A stretch of 64,000 nucleotides of DNA, from contig NZ_JABTEX010000004.1 in the NCBI RefSeq assembly GCF_015711645.1, positions 682,001-746,000 of the forward strand. Reading direction: 5' to 3'. The position numbers and the translations under genes are program-made. This DNA comes from Planomonospora sp. ID82291 (GTDB lineage Bacteria; Actinomycetota; Actinomycetes; Streptosporangiales; Streptosporangiaceae). This document shows positions 1 to 8,915 of this stretch, one piece after another (the stretch's first letter is position 1; each line of letters starts with the position of its first letter). The notes beneath the pieces were generated by a model. The model made no database searches and was not told where the DNA came from. It was given only the letters and a program-made list of their open reading frames with translations.

Positions 1-1335
1 ACCGGCGTCCCGGTGCGCTCGGGGGCGGTCGGCTTCGAGCTGCTCACCGGTGAGGTCGCCGCCCTCGTCGATCGGACGCTGCGCACGTACGGCCCGGTGC
101 TGCGCGAGATGGAGCCGAGGCTGCGCTGGCGCCTGGAGGTGCCCTTCCTGCCCGGGACGGACGGCTGCGAGCACGGCGGCGCCTCGATCGGGGCGCTGGG
201 CCGCCGCCTCGACACCCTGGAGGCGCACGGCGACGTCGTGCCCGCCGACGTGCTCGACGCCTGGTTCCCGCCCGCGCCCGGTGTCACCGCGGCTCTGGCC
301 GCCCACCGGGACTGGATCGCGCGCACCTCCCCGCCCGCACAGGCCGAGGGGCTCGTCGAGGAGATCGCCGCCCGCCGCGGCCTGCCCGCCGAGGCCGTCG
401 CCGTCGGGGCCGGTTCGTCCGATCTGATCTTCCGCGCGTTCCGCGGCCGGCTGGACGCCTCCTCCCGGGTGCTGCTGGTCGACCCCTCCTACGGCGAGTA
501 CGCCCACGTCGCCGAGCGGGTGATCGGCTGCCGCGCCGACCGGTTCGCACTCCGGCGCGAGGACGGCTGGCGGATCGACCCGGACCGCCTCGGCGACGCC
601 CTGCGCGCACGCTACGACCTCGTGGTCGTCGTCAATCCCAACAACCCCACCGGCGTGCATCTGGACGCGCGCGACCTGCGCGAGGTGATGGCGGCGGCGC
701 CCGGCGGGACCCGGTTCTGGATCGACGAGGCCTACGTCGGCTACGCCGGGCCGGGGCAGTCGCTGGAGCCGTACGCCGCGACCGCGGGCAACGCCGTGGT
801 GTGCACCTCGCTGTCCAAGATGTACGCGCTGTCGGGCCTGCGGGCGGCCTATCTCACCGGGCCCCCGCAGGACGTGGCGGAACTGCGCCGCTGGAGCCCG
901 CCCTGGACGGTGAGCCTGCCCGCGCAGATCGCCGCGGTCCGCGCCCTGCGCGATCCCGCCTACTACGCCGCCCGCTGGGCGCAGACCGCGGCGCTCCGCG
1001 GCGAGCTGGCCGCCGCGCTCGCCGCGACCGACGGGGACGTGCACGTCCGGGAGTCGGTGGCCAACTTCGTCCTGCTCACCCTGCCCCGCGGCGGTCCCGG
1101 CGCCGCCGGGCTGGTCCGCCGCTGCCGCGGCCGGGGCGTGTTCCTGCGCGACCTGTCGTCGATGTCACCGGCGTTCGAGGGCCGGACGGTGCGGATCGCG
1201 GTGCGCGACGCCGCGGCCAACGACCGGATCGCCGCGGCCGTCGCCGCGGCGCTGCGCGACCCGGGGCGCGACCCGGGGAACGGCGACCCGGGAAACCGCG
1301 ACCCGCGGAACCGTGACGCGCGGAACGCGGTGTGA
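1..1335 (+). CDS. PLP-dependent class I/II aminotransferase (HisC-like), 5' partial
   Basis: The frame is open from base 1, so the true start lies upstream; the first in-window start-like codon is at 13. From about residue 115 on this is a fold-type I aminotransferase. It has the VVVNPNNPTG substrate loop, a WIDEAYVGY segment with the cofactor-ring Asp, and SLSKMYALSGLR carrying the Schiff-base Lys. The first 110 or so residues match nothing I recognise and may be a fused domain. The C-terminus ends in a degenerate Asp-Pro-Gly/Asn-Arg tail from a short GC-rich repeat. The stop overlaps the GTG of the CdsA-like gene, so the two are probably co-expressed. The substrate cannot be told from sequence; histidinol-phosphate or a related amino donor is possible. 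Confidence 0.8.
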   Translation, partial: TGVPVRSGAVGFELLTGEVAALVDRTLRTYGPVLREMEPRLRWRLEVPFLPGTDGCEHGGASIGALGRRLDTLEAHGDVVPADVLDAWFPPAPGVTAALAAHRDWIARTSPPAQAEGLVEEIAARRGLPAEAVAVGAGSSDLIFRAFRGRLDASSRVLLVDPSYGEYAHVAERVIGCRADRFALRREDGWRIDPDRLGDALRARYDLVVVVNPNNPTGVHLDARDLREVMAAAPGGTRFWIDEAYVGYAGPGQSLEPYAATAGNAVVCTSLSKMYALSGLRAAYLTGPPQDVAELRRWSPPWTVSLPAQIAAVRALRDPAYYAARWAQTAALRGELAAALAATDGDVHVRESVANFVLLTLPRGGPGAAGLVRRCRGRGVFLRDLSSMSPAFEGRTVRIAVRDAAANDRIAAAVAAALRDPGRDPGNGDPGNRDPRNRDARNAV

Positions 1336-2135
1336 CCGGCGTCGCGGACCTGATCCCCTTCCTCGCCGCCGCGCTCGCCCTCGGCGGCGTCGCCGTCGCG
1401 CTGTCCCGGCGGCGGGAGTACGTGCTGCGGTGGTGCGCCTGGGCCGTGGCCGTGCCGGTGGTGGTCGCCGCCCTGTCCGCGGGGGCCGTCGGGGCCGCGG
1501 TCCTGGCCGCGGCGGTGGGCGCGGTGTGCGCGGCCGAGTACGGCCGGCTGACCCGGCTGCCCCGGCCGGACCGCGTGGTGCTCGCCGGGGCGGTGGCCGC
1601 GCTGCCGGTGGCCGCCTGGCAGGCGCCCGCGCACCTGCCCCGGGTGTTCGCCGCCGCCGTCCTGGCCGTCGCCCTGGTCCCGCTGCTCGCCGGGGACGAG
1701 TCCGGCGGGCTGGACCGGTCGTGCCGGGGGGTGTTCGGCGTCGTCTGGTTCACGCCGCTGATCGGGGTGGTGCTGCTCGGCCCGGCCGCCCTGGCGGTGT
1801 TCGCCGCGGTGTCGGTCGCCGACATCGCCGCCTCGTTCGGCGGCAGGCTGCTGGGCGGCCCGGCGCTCTCCCCGCTGTCACCGGCCAAGCGCTGGAGCGG
1901 GGTCCTGACCGGGACCGTCGCGGGGCTGGGCACGCTGGCCCTGCTGGGCGGGTTCACCCCGGCCCTGGTGATCGCCGTGGCGTTCGGCGCCCCCGTGGGG
2001 GACCTGCTGGAGTCGATGGTCAAACGGGGCGCCGAGGTCAAGGACTCGGCGTCGTGGCTGGCGGGCGCCGGCGGGCTGCTGGACCGCCTCGACTCCCTCC
2101 TGCTGGCCCTCGCCCTGGCCCTGGTGCTCGGCTGA
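1332..2135 (+). CDS. CdsA-like phosphatidate cytidylyltransferase family membrane protein
   Basis: About 267 residues with seven or eight hydrophobic segments. The C-terminal part has the CTP-transferase signature: S-x-x-K-R followed by K-D and a G-L-L-D-R-L-D-S motif (near residues 221-252). CdsA enzymes make CDP-diacylglycerol from phosphatidate and CTP in the membrane. The usual H-G-G before the D-R-x-D is G-A-G-G here, so the substrate may be a different lipid or prenyl phosphate. GTG start overlaps the preceding aminotransferase stop by 4 bp. It is not part of the steroid set. Confidence 0.75.
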   Translation: MTGVADLIPFLAAALALGGVAVALSRRREYVLRWCAWAVAVPVVVAALSAGAVGAAVLAAAVGAVCAAEYGRLTRLPRPDRVVLAGAVAALPVAAWQAPAHLPRVFAAAVLAVALVPLLAGDESGGLDRSCRGVFGVVWFTPLIGVVLLGPAALAVFAAVSVADIAASFGGRLLGGPALSPLSPAKRWSGVLTGTVAGLGTLALLGGFTPALVIAVAFGAPVGDLLESMVKRGAEVKDSASWLAGAGGLLDRLDSLLLALALALVLG

Positions 2136-2152
2136 CAGTGAGGGCCCGCTCC

Positions 2153-2767
2153 TCAGCCCCAGCGGTCGCCCCACCCCCACAGGTCCGGCACGCCCGCCGG
2201 CTCCGCGGCCGGCCCCGGCGCCTGGCGCGCGTCGACGCCGAACCGTCCCCGGAAGAAGATCAGCGGACGCCGTCCCGCGCCCGCCTCCACCTCCAGGACC
2301 CGGCCGATCACCACGTCGTGGTCGCCGGCGGCGTGCACGTCGGACACCTCGGCGTGCACCCGCAGCAGCACGCCGCGCAGGGCCGGGGTGCCCCACCGGG
2401 ACAGGTCCCAGTCGAGCCCGTCGTACTTGCGGCCCGTGCCGGAGCCGAACCGGCCGCACAGGTCGACCTGGTCCTCTCCCAGCACGTTCACGCAGAACCG
2501 CCCGGAGGCGCGGATCCTGGGCCAGGTGCGGCCGCCGTGGTCGGCGCAGAACAGCACCAGCGGCGGTTCGAGCGAGACCGAGGCGAACGCCTGGCAGGCG
2601 AAGCCCACCGCCTCGCCGCCGTCCACCCCGGTGACCACGGTGACACCGGTGGCGAACGCGCCCATCGCGCGCCGCATCTCCAGCGGGGTGGGCGGGGCGG
2701 CGGGGACGGGGGCCGGGCCGGCCGGGCCGCCGGCCTCCGCCGTGAGCGCCGCGGGCTCGGCTGTCAT
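2153..2767 (-). CDS. hsaB: Flavin reductase component of 3-HSA hydroxylase
   Basis: A 204-residue flavin reductase-like (HpaC/HsaB) protein. The core runs from about residue 30 (MRRAMGAFATGVTVVT) through CQAFASVSLEPPLVLF and FCVNVL, all family hallmarks. It supplies FMNH2 to the oxygenase HsaA, which hydroxylates 3-HSA to the catechol 3,4-DHSA. The N-terminal 28 residues are Ala/Pro-rich and extra. It is transcribed away from hsaD; the shared 205-bp intergenic region has two TCCC-N7-GGGA boxes and a 35-bp perfect dyad next to this start. Only one hsaB is in the window although there are two hsaA-like genes. Confidence 0.88.
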   Translation of the reverse strand: MTAEPAALTAEAGGPAGPAPVPAAPPTPLEMRRAMGAFATGVTVVTGVDGGEAVGFACQAFASVSLEPPLVLFCADHGGRTWPRIRASGRFCVNVLGEDQVDLCGRFGSGTGRKYDGLDWDLSRWGTPALRGVLLRVHAEVSDVHAAGDHDVVIGRVLEVEAGAGRRPLIFFRGRFGVDARQAPGPAAEPAGVPDLWGWGDRWG

Positions 2768-2779
2768 GGCTCACCTCAC

Positions 2780-2814
2780 GTCGTCCGGTACGGCGGGCGG
2801 CCGTACCGGACGAC
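2780..2814. promoter_or_regulatory. Perfect 15-bp inverted repeat at hsaB transcription start
   Basis: Arms GTCGTCCGGTACGGC and GCCGTACCGGACGAC are separated by 5 bases. The dyad starts 13 bp upstream of the hsaB ATG and reaches the predicted -10 (ACCGTA on + at 2813-2818), so it covers the expected +1. It could be an operator or a 5'-UTR hairpin; position favours an operator. Confidence 0.6.
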
Positions 2815-2849
2815 CGTAGGCCGCGCGGCGCCGTACCCGCGCGGGGCGG

Positions 2850-2864
2850 TCCCGTTGAGCGGAA
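2850..2864 (-). promoter_or_regulatory. TCCC-N7-GGGA box for hsaB
   Basis: TCCCGTTGAGCGGAA on the + strand. A -10-like TACGGT on the - strand (2813-2818) lies 31 bp away towards hsaB. One of nine copies of the shared steroid-promoter palindrome in this window. Confidence 0.6.
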
Positions 2865-2915
2865 GTCCGTCGGGTCCCGGCCGGTGCGGTGCCGGACCTC
2901 CGGGGCCGGCGGCGG

Positions 2916-2930
2916 TCCCGCTGGCCGGGA
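2916..2930 (+). promoter_or_regulatory. TCCC-N7-GGGA box for hsaD operon
   Basis: TCCCGCTGGCCGGGA, inside a 23-bp dyad with 9-bp arms (2912-2934). A TACGTT hexamer at 2961-2966 follows after 30 bp, which would put the transcript start at or next to the hsaD ATG at 2973, i.e. a leaderless mRNA. Confidence 0.65.
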
Positions 2931-2972
2931 CCGCCGCCGCGACCGGGCGGCGGCCCCGGTTACGTTCCTGCG

Positions 2973-3854
2973 ATGAGCACGGAGCCAAGCCACGAGCCGG
3001 GTCACGCGTCGACGTCGCGCGAGCTCGCGACCGACGAGGGTGTGCTGCGCTACCACGAGGCCGGTGACGGCCCGCCCCTGCTGCTGCTGCACGGGTCCGG
3101 CCCCGGCGTCACCGGCTGGCGGAACTACCGCGGCAACCTGGCCGCCCTCGCCGAGCGCTTCCGCTGCCTGGTGCTGGAGTTCCCCGGCTTCGGCGTCAGC
3201 GAGCCCACCGGAGCCCACCCCATGGCCGCCGCGCCCGGCGCGGTGCTCCGCCTCCTGGACGGGCTCGGGATCGAGCGGGCCGACGTGATCGGCAACTCCA
3301 TGGGCGGGATCGTGGGCGCCCAGGTGGCGGTCTCCGACCCCGCCCGGGTGCGCCGCCTGGTCACCATCGGCGGGCTGGGCGTGAACCTGTTCAGCCCCGG
3401 TCCCGGCGAGGGCATCCGGCTGCTCACGGAGTTCGCCGAGCACCCCACCCGCGAGGCGCTCGTGCGCTGGCTGCACTCCATGGTCTACGACCCGGCCCTG
3501 GTCACCGAGGAGATGATCGAGGAGCGCTGGGCGCAGGCCACCGACCCGGACACGCTCGCCGCCTCCCGCCGGATGTACGGCCGCGCCGCGCTCGCCGCCC
3601 GCGCCGCCGCCTCCGCGCGATCGAGCGCCCCGCCGTACTGGGCGACGCTGCACCGGATCACGGCCCCGACGCTGATCACCTGGGGCCGCGACGACCGGGT
3701 CAGCCCCCTCGACATGGCGCTCGTGCCGATGCGGACCATCCCGGGCGCCGAGCTGCACGTCTTCCCGGACTGCGGGCACTGGGTGATGATCGAGCAGCGG
3801 GCGGCCTGGGAGAGCGCCGTGCTGGCCTTCCTGACCCGAAAGGAGGAGACGTGA
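2973..3854 (+). CDS. hsaD: 4,9-DSHA hydrolase (meta-cleavage product hydrolase)
   Basis: Alpha/beta hydrolase of 293 residues that splits the C-C bond of 4,9-DSHA, the HsaC product, into DOHNAA (HIP precursor) and HHD. Oxyanion region LLLHGSGPG near residue 37; nucleophile elbow G-N-S-M-G-G with Ser about 109; acid in WGRDDRVSP about 240; His in CGHWVMIE about 268. The ATG at 2973 is chosen because the predicted -10 ends seven bases before it and the upstream in-frame codons at 2889 lie in the promoter. The kstD GTG overlaps its stop. Close BphD-like hydrolases are an alternative, but the hsa context argues for HsaD. Confidence 0.9.
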   Translation: MSTEPSHEPGHASTSRELATDEGVLRYHEAGDGPPLLLLHGSGPGVTGWRNYRGNLAALAERFRCLVLEFPGFGVSEPTGAHPMAAAPGAVLRLLDGLGIERADVIGNSMGGIVGAQVAVSDPARVRRLVTIGGLGVNLFSPGPGEGIRLLTEFAEHPTREALVRWLHSMVYDPALVTEEMIEERWAQATDPDTLAASRRMYGRAALAARAAASARSSAPPYWATLHRITAPTLITWGRDDRVSPLDMALVPMRTIPGAELHVFPDCGHWVMIEQRAAWESAVLAFLTRKEET

Positions 3855-5605
3855 GCGAGCGGAGCGAGCGGACCGACGGGCACGGCGGCGCCGCCCCCCC
3901 GGCCGACGGGCGTGCGGACCGGCAGGAGTGGGACGCCGAGTTCGACCTCGTCGTCGTCGGCAGCGGGGGCGGCGGCATGACGGCCGCGCTCACCGCCGCC
4001 GCCGAGGGGCTGGAGCCCCTGGTCGTCGAGAAGGGCTCGCGGTACGGCGGCAGCACCGCCATCTCCGGCGGCGGCATCTGGATCCCCGGCAACCACGTGC
4101 TGCGGGCCCGGGGGCAGCACGACAGTCGCGAGGCCGTCCGCCGCTACCTCGACCGGCTCACCGCGGGGCGGGTGCCCGCCGCGCGGCTCGACGCCTACGT
4201 CGACCACGGCCCGGCCGCGATGGAACTGCTCGGCCGGAGCAGGTGGATGCGCTTCTCCTGGACCAAGGGGTACGCCGACTACCACCCCGAACTGGAGGGC
4301 GGCCGCGCGCTGGGCCGGTCCGTCGAGGCGCTGCCGTTCGACACCCGCAGGCTGGGGCCCGACGAGAGGCACCAGCGTCCCAACAGCCTGAAGGGTCCGC
4401 TGGGCCTGTGGATCACCGCGAAGGACTACCACGACCTGGCGATGGCCAAGCGCACCTGGCGCGGGCGCCGCGCCACGCTCGTGGCCGCCTGGCGGGTCGC
4501 CTCCAACCTGGTGCGCCGCCGCCACATGGCGACCGGCGGGCGCGCGCTCGTCGCGCGGCTGCGCATGGCGCTCAAGGACGCGGGGGTCCCGCTCTGGCTG
4601 AAGACGCCCATGACCGACCTCGTCGTCGACGAGCGGGGCGCCGTCACCGGCGTCGTCGTCGAGCGCGACGGCCGCACCCTGCGGCTGCGCGGCCGGTACG
4701 GCGTGCTGCTGGCCACCGGCGGCTTCGACCACAACCCCGAGCTGCGCGCGAGGTTCCTGCCGGAGGACGGCCGGGCCGACTTCAGCATGGGAGCCCGGGA
4801 GAACACCGGCGACGGCATCCTGGCGGGGGAGCGGGCCGGCGCCGCACTCGACCTGATGGACGACGCCTGGTGGATGCCCGCGGTCCGGCACCCCGCGGGC
4901 GCGGCCATCCCGCTGGTCTCCGAGCGCTGCATCCCCCGCTCGATCATCGTCTCGGGGGACGGGCGGAGGTTCGCCAACGAGTCGGCGCCGTACGTGAACT
5001 TCGTCCACGACCAGCTGGCGGGCGGCCACGTCCCGGCGTGGTTCGTGATGGACGCCCGCGCCCGCGCCCGCTACCCGTTCGCGCAGATCCTGCCCGGCGC
5101 GCCGATCCCGCAGGCGTTCTACGACGCGGGGGTGGTGCACCGGGCCGACACGATCGCCGAGCTGGCCAAGCGGATCGGCGTGCCCCCGGACGCCCTGGCC
5201 GAGACCGTCGAGCGCTTCAACGGCTTCGCCCGCGCCGGCCGGGACGCCGACTTCGGGCGGGGGGAGAGCGCCCACGACCGCTACTACGGCGACCCCACGC
5301 TGAAGAACCCGAACCTCGACGTGATCGACCGCCCGCCGTACTACGCGGTCCGCATCGAGGCCGGCGACCTCGGCACCAAGGGCGGCCTGGTCTGCGACGA
5401 GCACAGCCGGGTGCTGCGCGCGGACGGGTCGGCGATCGACGGCCTGTACGCCACCGGCAACGTCTCGGCCTCGGTGATGGGCAACGAGTACGCCGGCCCC
5501 GGCGCCACGATCGGCCCCTCGATCGTCTTCGGGTACATCGCGGCCCGGCACGCCGCGGAACGGTCCCGCTCCGGCGGGGACCCCGTCCGGTCCGGGTCCG
5601 CCTGA
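3851..5605 (+). CDS. kstD: 3-ketosteroid delta-1-dehydrogenase
   Basis: FAD flavoprotein, 584 residues, introducing the C1-C2 double bond in ring A of 3-ketosteroids, which with KshAB triggers ring B opening. Dinucleotide fold VVVGSGGGGM near 34-43, then EKGSRYGGSTAISGGGIW typical of the KstD/fumarate-reductase fold. Near the C-terminus G-L-Y-A-T-G-N and N-E-Y-A-G-P-G carry the conserved active-site Tyr and Gly of KstD enzymes. The first 30 residues are low-complexity. The GTG start overlaps the hsaD stop (GTGA), implying translational coupling. It is slightly longer than the usual 510-566 residues. Confidence 0.92.
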   Translation: MSERSERTDGHGGAAPPADGRADRQEWDAEFDLVVVGSGGGGMTAALTAAAEGLEPLVVEKGSRYGGSTAISGGGIWIPGNHVLRARGQHDSREAVRRYLDRLTAGRVPAARLDAYVDHGPAAMELLGRSRWMRFSWTKGYADYHPELEGGRALGRSVEALPFDTRRLGPDERHQRPNSLKGPLGLWITAKDYHDLAMAKRTWRGRRATLVAAWRVASNLVRRRHMATGGRALVARLRMALKDAGVPLWLKTPMTDLVVDERGAVTGVVVERDGRTLRLRGRYGVLLATGGFDHNPELRARFLPEDGRADFSMGARENTGDGILAGERAGAALDLMDDAWWMPAVRHPAGAAIPLVSERCIPRSIIVSGDGRRFANESAPYVNFVHDQLAGGHVPAWFVMDARARARYPFAQILPGAPIPQAFYDAGVVHRADTIAELAKRIGVPPDALAETVERFNGFARAGRDADFGRGESAHDRYYGDPTLKNPNLDVIDRPPYYAVRIEAGDLGTKGGLVCDEHSRVLRADGSAIDGLYATGNVSASVMGNEYAGPGATIGPSIVFGYIAARHAAERSRSGGDPVRSGSA

Positions 5606-5709
5606 CGGTTCGGGAGCGCCCGGACCGGACGGAGAACGGACCGGCGGTCCCGCGGCGGTGAACCCGGGCCGGTGAACCCCGCCCCCTGAGACCCCGAGGA
5701 GAGACGAGC

Positions 5710-6966
5710 ATGGCGCAGCCCGGACCGCTCAGGGTGCGCGTCGTGGAGGTCGTCCGGGAGACGGCGGACGCGCACTCGCTGGTGCTCGAACCCGCCGACG
5801 GCGACCGCGGCCGGTTCGCCTACCGGCCCGGTCAGTTCCTCACGATCCGGATCCCCGCCGGCCCCGGGGGCGGCGCCGGTCCTGCGGCCGCTTCTGCGGC
5901 CGGCGCCGCGGAAGGCCCCGAGGGCGGTTCCGAGGGCGGCGTCGCGCGCTGCTACTCGCTGTGCAGCTCCCCGGACTGCGACGAGAAGCTCAAGGTGACC
6001 GTCAAGCGCGTCCCCGGAGGGTACGGGTCGAACTGGATCTGCGACCACGTCACCGAGGGCGACGTCCTGGAGGTGCTGCGGCCCGCCGGCGCCTTCACCC
6101 CCCGCACGCTCGACGGCGACCTCCTGCTGCTGGCGGCCGGGAGCGGCATCACGCCGGTCATGTCAATCCTCAAGTCCTGCCTGCACGCCGGGACGGGATC
6201 GGCCGTCCTCGTCTACGCCAACCGGGACGAGAACTCGGTGATCTTCCGGGACGAGCTGGCCGCGCTGGCCCGGGAGCACGCCGGCCGGCTGGCCGTGCTG
6301 CACTGGCTGGAGTCGGTGCAGGGACTGCCCACCGCGGCGGGGCTGGCGGCGGTGACCGGGCCGTACGCCGGGCGGGAGGCGTTCGTCTGCGGCCCGGGGC
6401 CGTTCATGGACCTCGCGGTCGCGGCCCTCGCCGGTCTCGGCGTGCCGCCCGAGCGGGTGCGCACCGAGCGCTTCACCTCGCTCGCCGCCGACCCGTTCGC
6501 CGCCCGCCCCGCTCCCGCCGTGCCCGCGTCCGGTCCCACCGCCCGCCCCGACCCGGCGCCCGTCACCGGTTCCGCGCCCGTCACCGGTTCCGCGCCCGTC
6601 ACCGGTTTCATCCCCGCGCCCGGGGCCGGCGCCGGTCCCTCCGGCCGGGCCGGTGCCGTGGAGGCCGAGGCCGCAGTCGGGGTCGGGGTCGGGGTCGAGG
6701 TCGAGGTCGAGCTGGACGGCGAGACGCGGACCGTGGCCTGGCCCCGCGGCGAGCGCCTGCTCGACGTGCTCCTCGACGCCGGGCTGGATGCGCCGTACTC
6801 CTGCCGCGAGGGGTCCTGCAGCGCGTGCGCCTGCGTGCTCGTCGAGGGCGAGGTCGCGATGGAGCACAACCAGGTCCTCGACGAGCGCGACCTGGCCGAC
6901 GGCATCATCCTCGCCTGCCAGGCGCTCCCGGTCAGCGAGCGGCTCAGGATCACCTACGACGCCTGA
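5710..6966 (+). CDS. kshB: 3-ketosteroid 9alpha-hydroxylase reductase
   Basis: Reductase of the two-component KshAB system: NAD(P)H to FAD to a plant-type 2Fe-2S centre to KshA. An N-terminal FAD domain (R-C-Y-S-L-C-S-S) is followed by an NAD domain ([24 protein letters not shown]). The C-terminal ferredoxin has [11 protein letters not shown] and a later C (ILACQ). At 418 residues it is about 70 longer than usual. The excess is a linker at roughly 260-340 containing three copies of an 18-bp repeat (Pro-Val-Thr-Gly-Ser-Ala) and a Gly-Val/Glu-Val run. Preceded by a GAGGAGA ribosome site. Its oxygenase gene kshA is 13 kb away. Confidence 0.88.
   Translation: MAQPGPLRVRVVEVVRETADAHSLVLEPADGDRGRFAYRPGQFLTIRIPAGPGGGAGPAAASAAGAAEGPEGGSEGGVARCYSLCSSPDCDEKLKVTVKRVPGGYGSNWICDHVTEGDVLEVLRPAGAFTPRTLDGDLLLLAAGSGITPVMSILKSCLHAGTGSAVLVYANRDENSVIFRDELAALAREHAGRLAVLHWLESVQGLPTAAGLAAVTGPYAGREAFVCGPGPFMDLAVAALAGLGVPPERVRTERFTSLAADPFAARPAPAVPASGPTARPDPAPVTGSAPVTGSAPVTGFIPAPGAGAGPSGRAGAVEAEAAVGVGVGVEVEVELDGETRTVAWPRGERLLDVLLDAGLDAPYSCREGSCSACACVLVEGEVAMEHNQVLDERDLADGIILACQALPVSERLRITYDA
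6556..6609 (+). repeat. 18-bp tandem repeat in kshB linker
   Basis: Three head-to-tail copies of GCGCCCGTCACCGGTTCC, in frame, between the NAD and ferredoxin domains of KshB. Confidence 0.85.
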
Positions 6967-6988
6967 CCGGCCGGGGCGCCCGGGTGCC

Positions 6989-7003
6989 TCCCACTGAGCG
7001 GGA
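6989..7003 (+). promoter_or_regulatory. TCCC-N7-GGGA box upstream of hsaE
   Basis: TCCCACTGAGCGGGA in the 168-bp gap between kshB and hsaE. GACCGT at 7034-7039, 30 bp downstream, is a weak -10 candidate. Suggests an internal promoter for hsaE-hsaG-hsaF. Confidence 0.55.
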
Positions 7004-7134
7004 GGGGACGGGCGCGGGCGGCGCGGCGGCTGAGACCGTTGGCTCCGGACGGGAGGGACCGGGACGGGAGCGCCCCGGCGGGACCGGGACCGCCGGTCCG
7101 GACGCGGTGCGGACCCCGACACCAGGAGGCTGCG

Positions 7135-7920
7135 ATGCTGGATCCGGCGGAACGCGCGGCCGCGGCAGCCCTGCTGCGGGCGGCGGAGCGCGACCGGGCG
7201 CCGATCGAGCCGCTGACGGCCGCCTTCCCCGGCGTCGACGTCGTCGACGCCTACGAGATCCAGCTGCTCAACGTCCGCCGCAGGCTCGCCGCCGGGGCCC
7301 GGGTGCGCGGGCACAAGGTGGGGCTCTCCTCCGAGGTCATGCAGCGGATGATGGGCGTCGGCGAACCCGACTACGGCCATCTGCTCGACGACATGGTGCT
7401 CGCCGAGGACGTCCCGATCCCGGCCGGGGCGTACTGCCACCCGCGCGTGGAGGTCGAGATCGGCTACGTGCTCGGCGCGGGCCTGCCCGGCGAGGGCTGC
7501 ACCGAGGCCGACGTGCTCGCCGCCACCGAGTACATCGTGCCGAGCATCGAGCTGATCGACAGCCGCATCAGGGACTGGCGGATCGGCCTGGCCGACACGG
7601 TCGCCGACAACGCCTCCTCGGCGGGCGTCGTCCTGGGCGCCGCCCGCGTGCCCCCCGGCGAGCTGGACCCGGCCGGGATCGCGGCCGTGCTGTACCGCGG
7701 GAACGCCGAGGTGGCGCGCGGCGACACCTCGGCGGTGCTGGGGAACCCCACCACCGCCGTGGCCTGGCTGGCCGGGAAGGTCGCCTCCTTCGGGGTGAAG
7801 CTCGAAGCCGGGCACCTGATCCTGCCCGGCTCCTGCACCCGGGCCGTGGACGTGCGGCCCGGCGACGTCTTCCGCGCCGAGTTCGCCGGCCTCGGCTCCG
7901 TGACCGCTCGATTCGCATGA
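7135..7920 (+). CDS. hsaE: 2-hydroxypentadienoate hydratase-type enzyme
   Basis: 261 residues, MhpD/HsaE family, hydrating the dienoate (HHD) released by HsaD to 4-hydroxy-2-oxohexanoate. Family landmarks: R-G-H-K-V-G-L-S-S near 60, the metal-binding E-V-E-I-G-Y region, [13 protein letters not shown], and the closing [12 protein letters not shown] 7135 follows a strong AGGAGG at 7123-7128. The following hsaG frame overlaps or abuts it, in the usual E-G-F order of meta-cleavage operons. Confidence 0.9.
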   Translation: MLDPAERAAAAALLRAAERDRAPIEPLTAAFPGVDVVDAYEIQLLNVRRRLAAGARVRGHKVGLSSEVMQRMMGVGEPDYGHLLDDMVLAEDVPIPAGAYCHPRVEVEIGYVLGAGLPGEGCTEADVLAATEYIVPSIELIDSRIRDWRIGLADTVADNASSAGVVLGAARVPPGELDPAGIAAVLYRGNAEVARGDTSAVLGNPTTAVAWLAGKVASFGVKLEAGHLILPGSCTRAVDVRPGDVFRAEFAGLGSVTARFA

Positions 7921-7946
7921 GGGTGAGTGAGGGTGAGGGTGAGACC

Positions 7947-8855
7947 GTGAGCAAGGCGACCGCCGCGATCGTCGGATCGGGGAACATCGGGACCGACCTG
8001 ATGTACAAGCTGCTCCGCTCCGCATCGATCGAGCCCCGCTGGATGGTCGGGATCGACCCCGCCAGCCCCGGCCTGAAGCGGGCCGCCGCCGAAGGGCTGG
8101 ACGCCTCCGCCGAGGGCGTCGAGCGGCTGCTGGCCCGGCGGGAGCGGCCCGACCTCGTCTTCGAGGCCACCTCCGCCCGGGTGCACCGGGAGAACGCCCC
8201 CCGCTACGAGGCGCTCGGCATCAGGGCCGTGGACCTGACCCCCGCCGCGCTCGGGCCCGCGGTCGTGCCCGCGGTCAACCTCGGCGCCCACCTGGACGCG
8301 CCCAACGTCAGCCTGATCACCTGCGGTGGGCAGGCCACCATCCCGATCGTGCACGCCGTCTCCCGGGTCGCCGAGGTGGCCTACGCCGAGATCGTCGCCA
8401 GCGTCGCCTCTCCGTCGGCCGGGCCGGGGACGCGGGCGAACATCGACGAGTTCACGATCGCCACCCGCCGCGGCATCGAGCGGATCGGCGGCGCCGTCCG
8501 CGGCAAGGCGATCATCATCCTCAACCCCGCCGAGCCGCCGATGATCATGCGGGACACGGTGTTCTGCGCGATCCCGGCCGGCGCGGACCGCGAGGCGATC
8601 ACCGCCTCGATCAAGGAGGTCGCCGCCGAGGTGGCCTCCTACGTGCCCGGCTACCGGCTGCGCGCCGCGCCCCAGTTCGACGATCCCGCGCCGGGGAGCG
8701 ACGGGCCCGCCCGCGTCGCGGTCTTCCTGGAGGTCGAGGGCGCGGGCGACTACCTGCCGCCCTACTCCGGCAACCTCGACATCATGACCGCCGCCGCCAC
8801 CCGCGTCGGCGAGGGCTTCGCGCGGCGCGTCCTCGCCCGGCGGGCCACCGCCTGA
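7947..8855 (+). CDS. hsaG: Acylating acetaldehyde/propanal dehydrogenase
   Basis: BphJ/HsaG family: converts the aldehyde from HsaF to acyl-CoA with NAD, channelled inside the HsaF-HsaG complex. Starts with [16 protein letters not shown]; contains [12 protein letters not shown] with the catalytic Cys, [13 protein letters not shown], and [15 protein letters not shown]. The GTG at 7947 gives the family length (302 aa) and sits behind GAGGGTGAG. An in-frame ATG at 7917 overlapping the hsaE stop would add ten residues encoded by a GTGAGG repeat and is the alternative start. Confidence 0.9.
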   Translation: MSKATAAIVGSGNIGTDLMYKLLRSASIEPRWMVGIDPASPGLKRAAAEGLDASAEGVERLLARRERPDLVFEATSARVHRENAPRYEALGIRAVDLTPAALGPAVVPAVNLGAHLDAPNVSLITCGGQATIPIVHAVSRVAEVAYAEIVASVASPSAGPGTRANIDEFTIATRRGIERIGGAVRGKAIIILNPAEPPMIMRDTVFCAIPAGADREAITASIKEVAAEVASYVPGYRLRAAPQFDDPAPGSDGPARVAVFLEVEGAGDYLPPYSGNLDIMTAAATRVGEGFARRVLARRATA

Positions 8856-8910
8856 ACCCCGAGGAGACCGCCTGAACCCCGAGGAGACCGTCCGAACCCC
8901 GAGGAGATTC
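8851..8910 (+). repeat. Triplicated 20-bp unit carrying the hsaF ribosome site
   Basis: Three tandem 20-bp copies (8851, 8871, 8891). Each contains GAACCCCGAGGAGA, so the hsaF start at 8916 is preceded by three GAGGAG Shine-Dalgarno sequences. The first copy includes the hsaG stop. Copies 1 and 2 are identical; copy 3 differs at a few bases. Confidence 0.95.
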
Positions 8911-8915
8911 CAGCC

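Noticed and set aside
2780-2814. Bidirectional terminator between hsaB and hsaD
   Set aside because: The genes diverge, so no transcript needs to end there; the dyad overlaps the predicted hsaB start point.
5961-8855. A 964-codon frame containing hsaG
   Set aside because: The part before 7917 is the Arg-rich antiframe of kshB and hsaE; only the end encodes HsaG.
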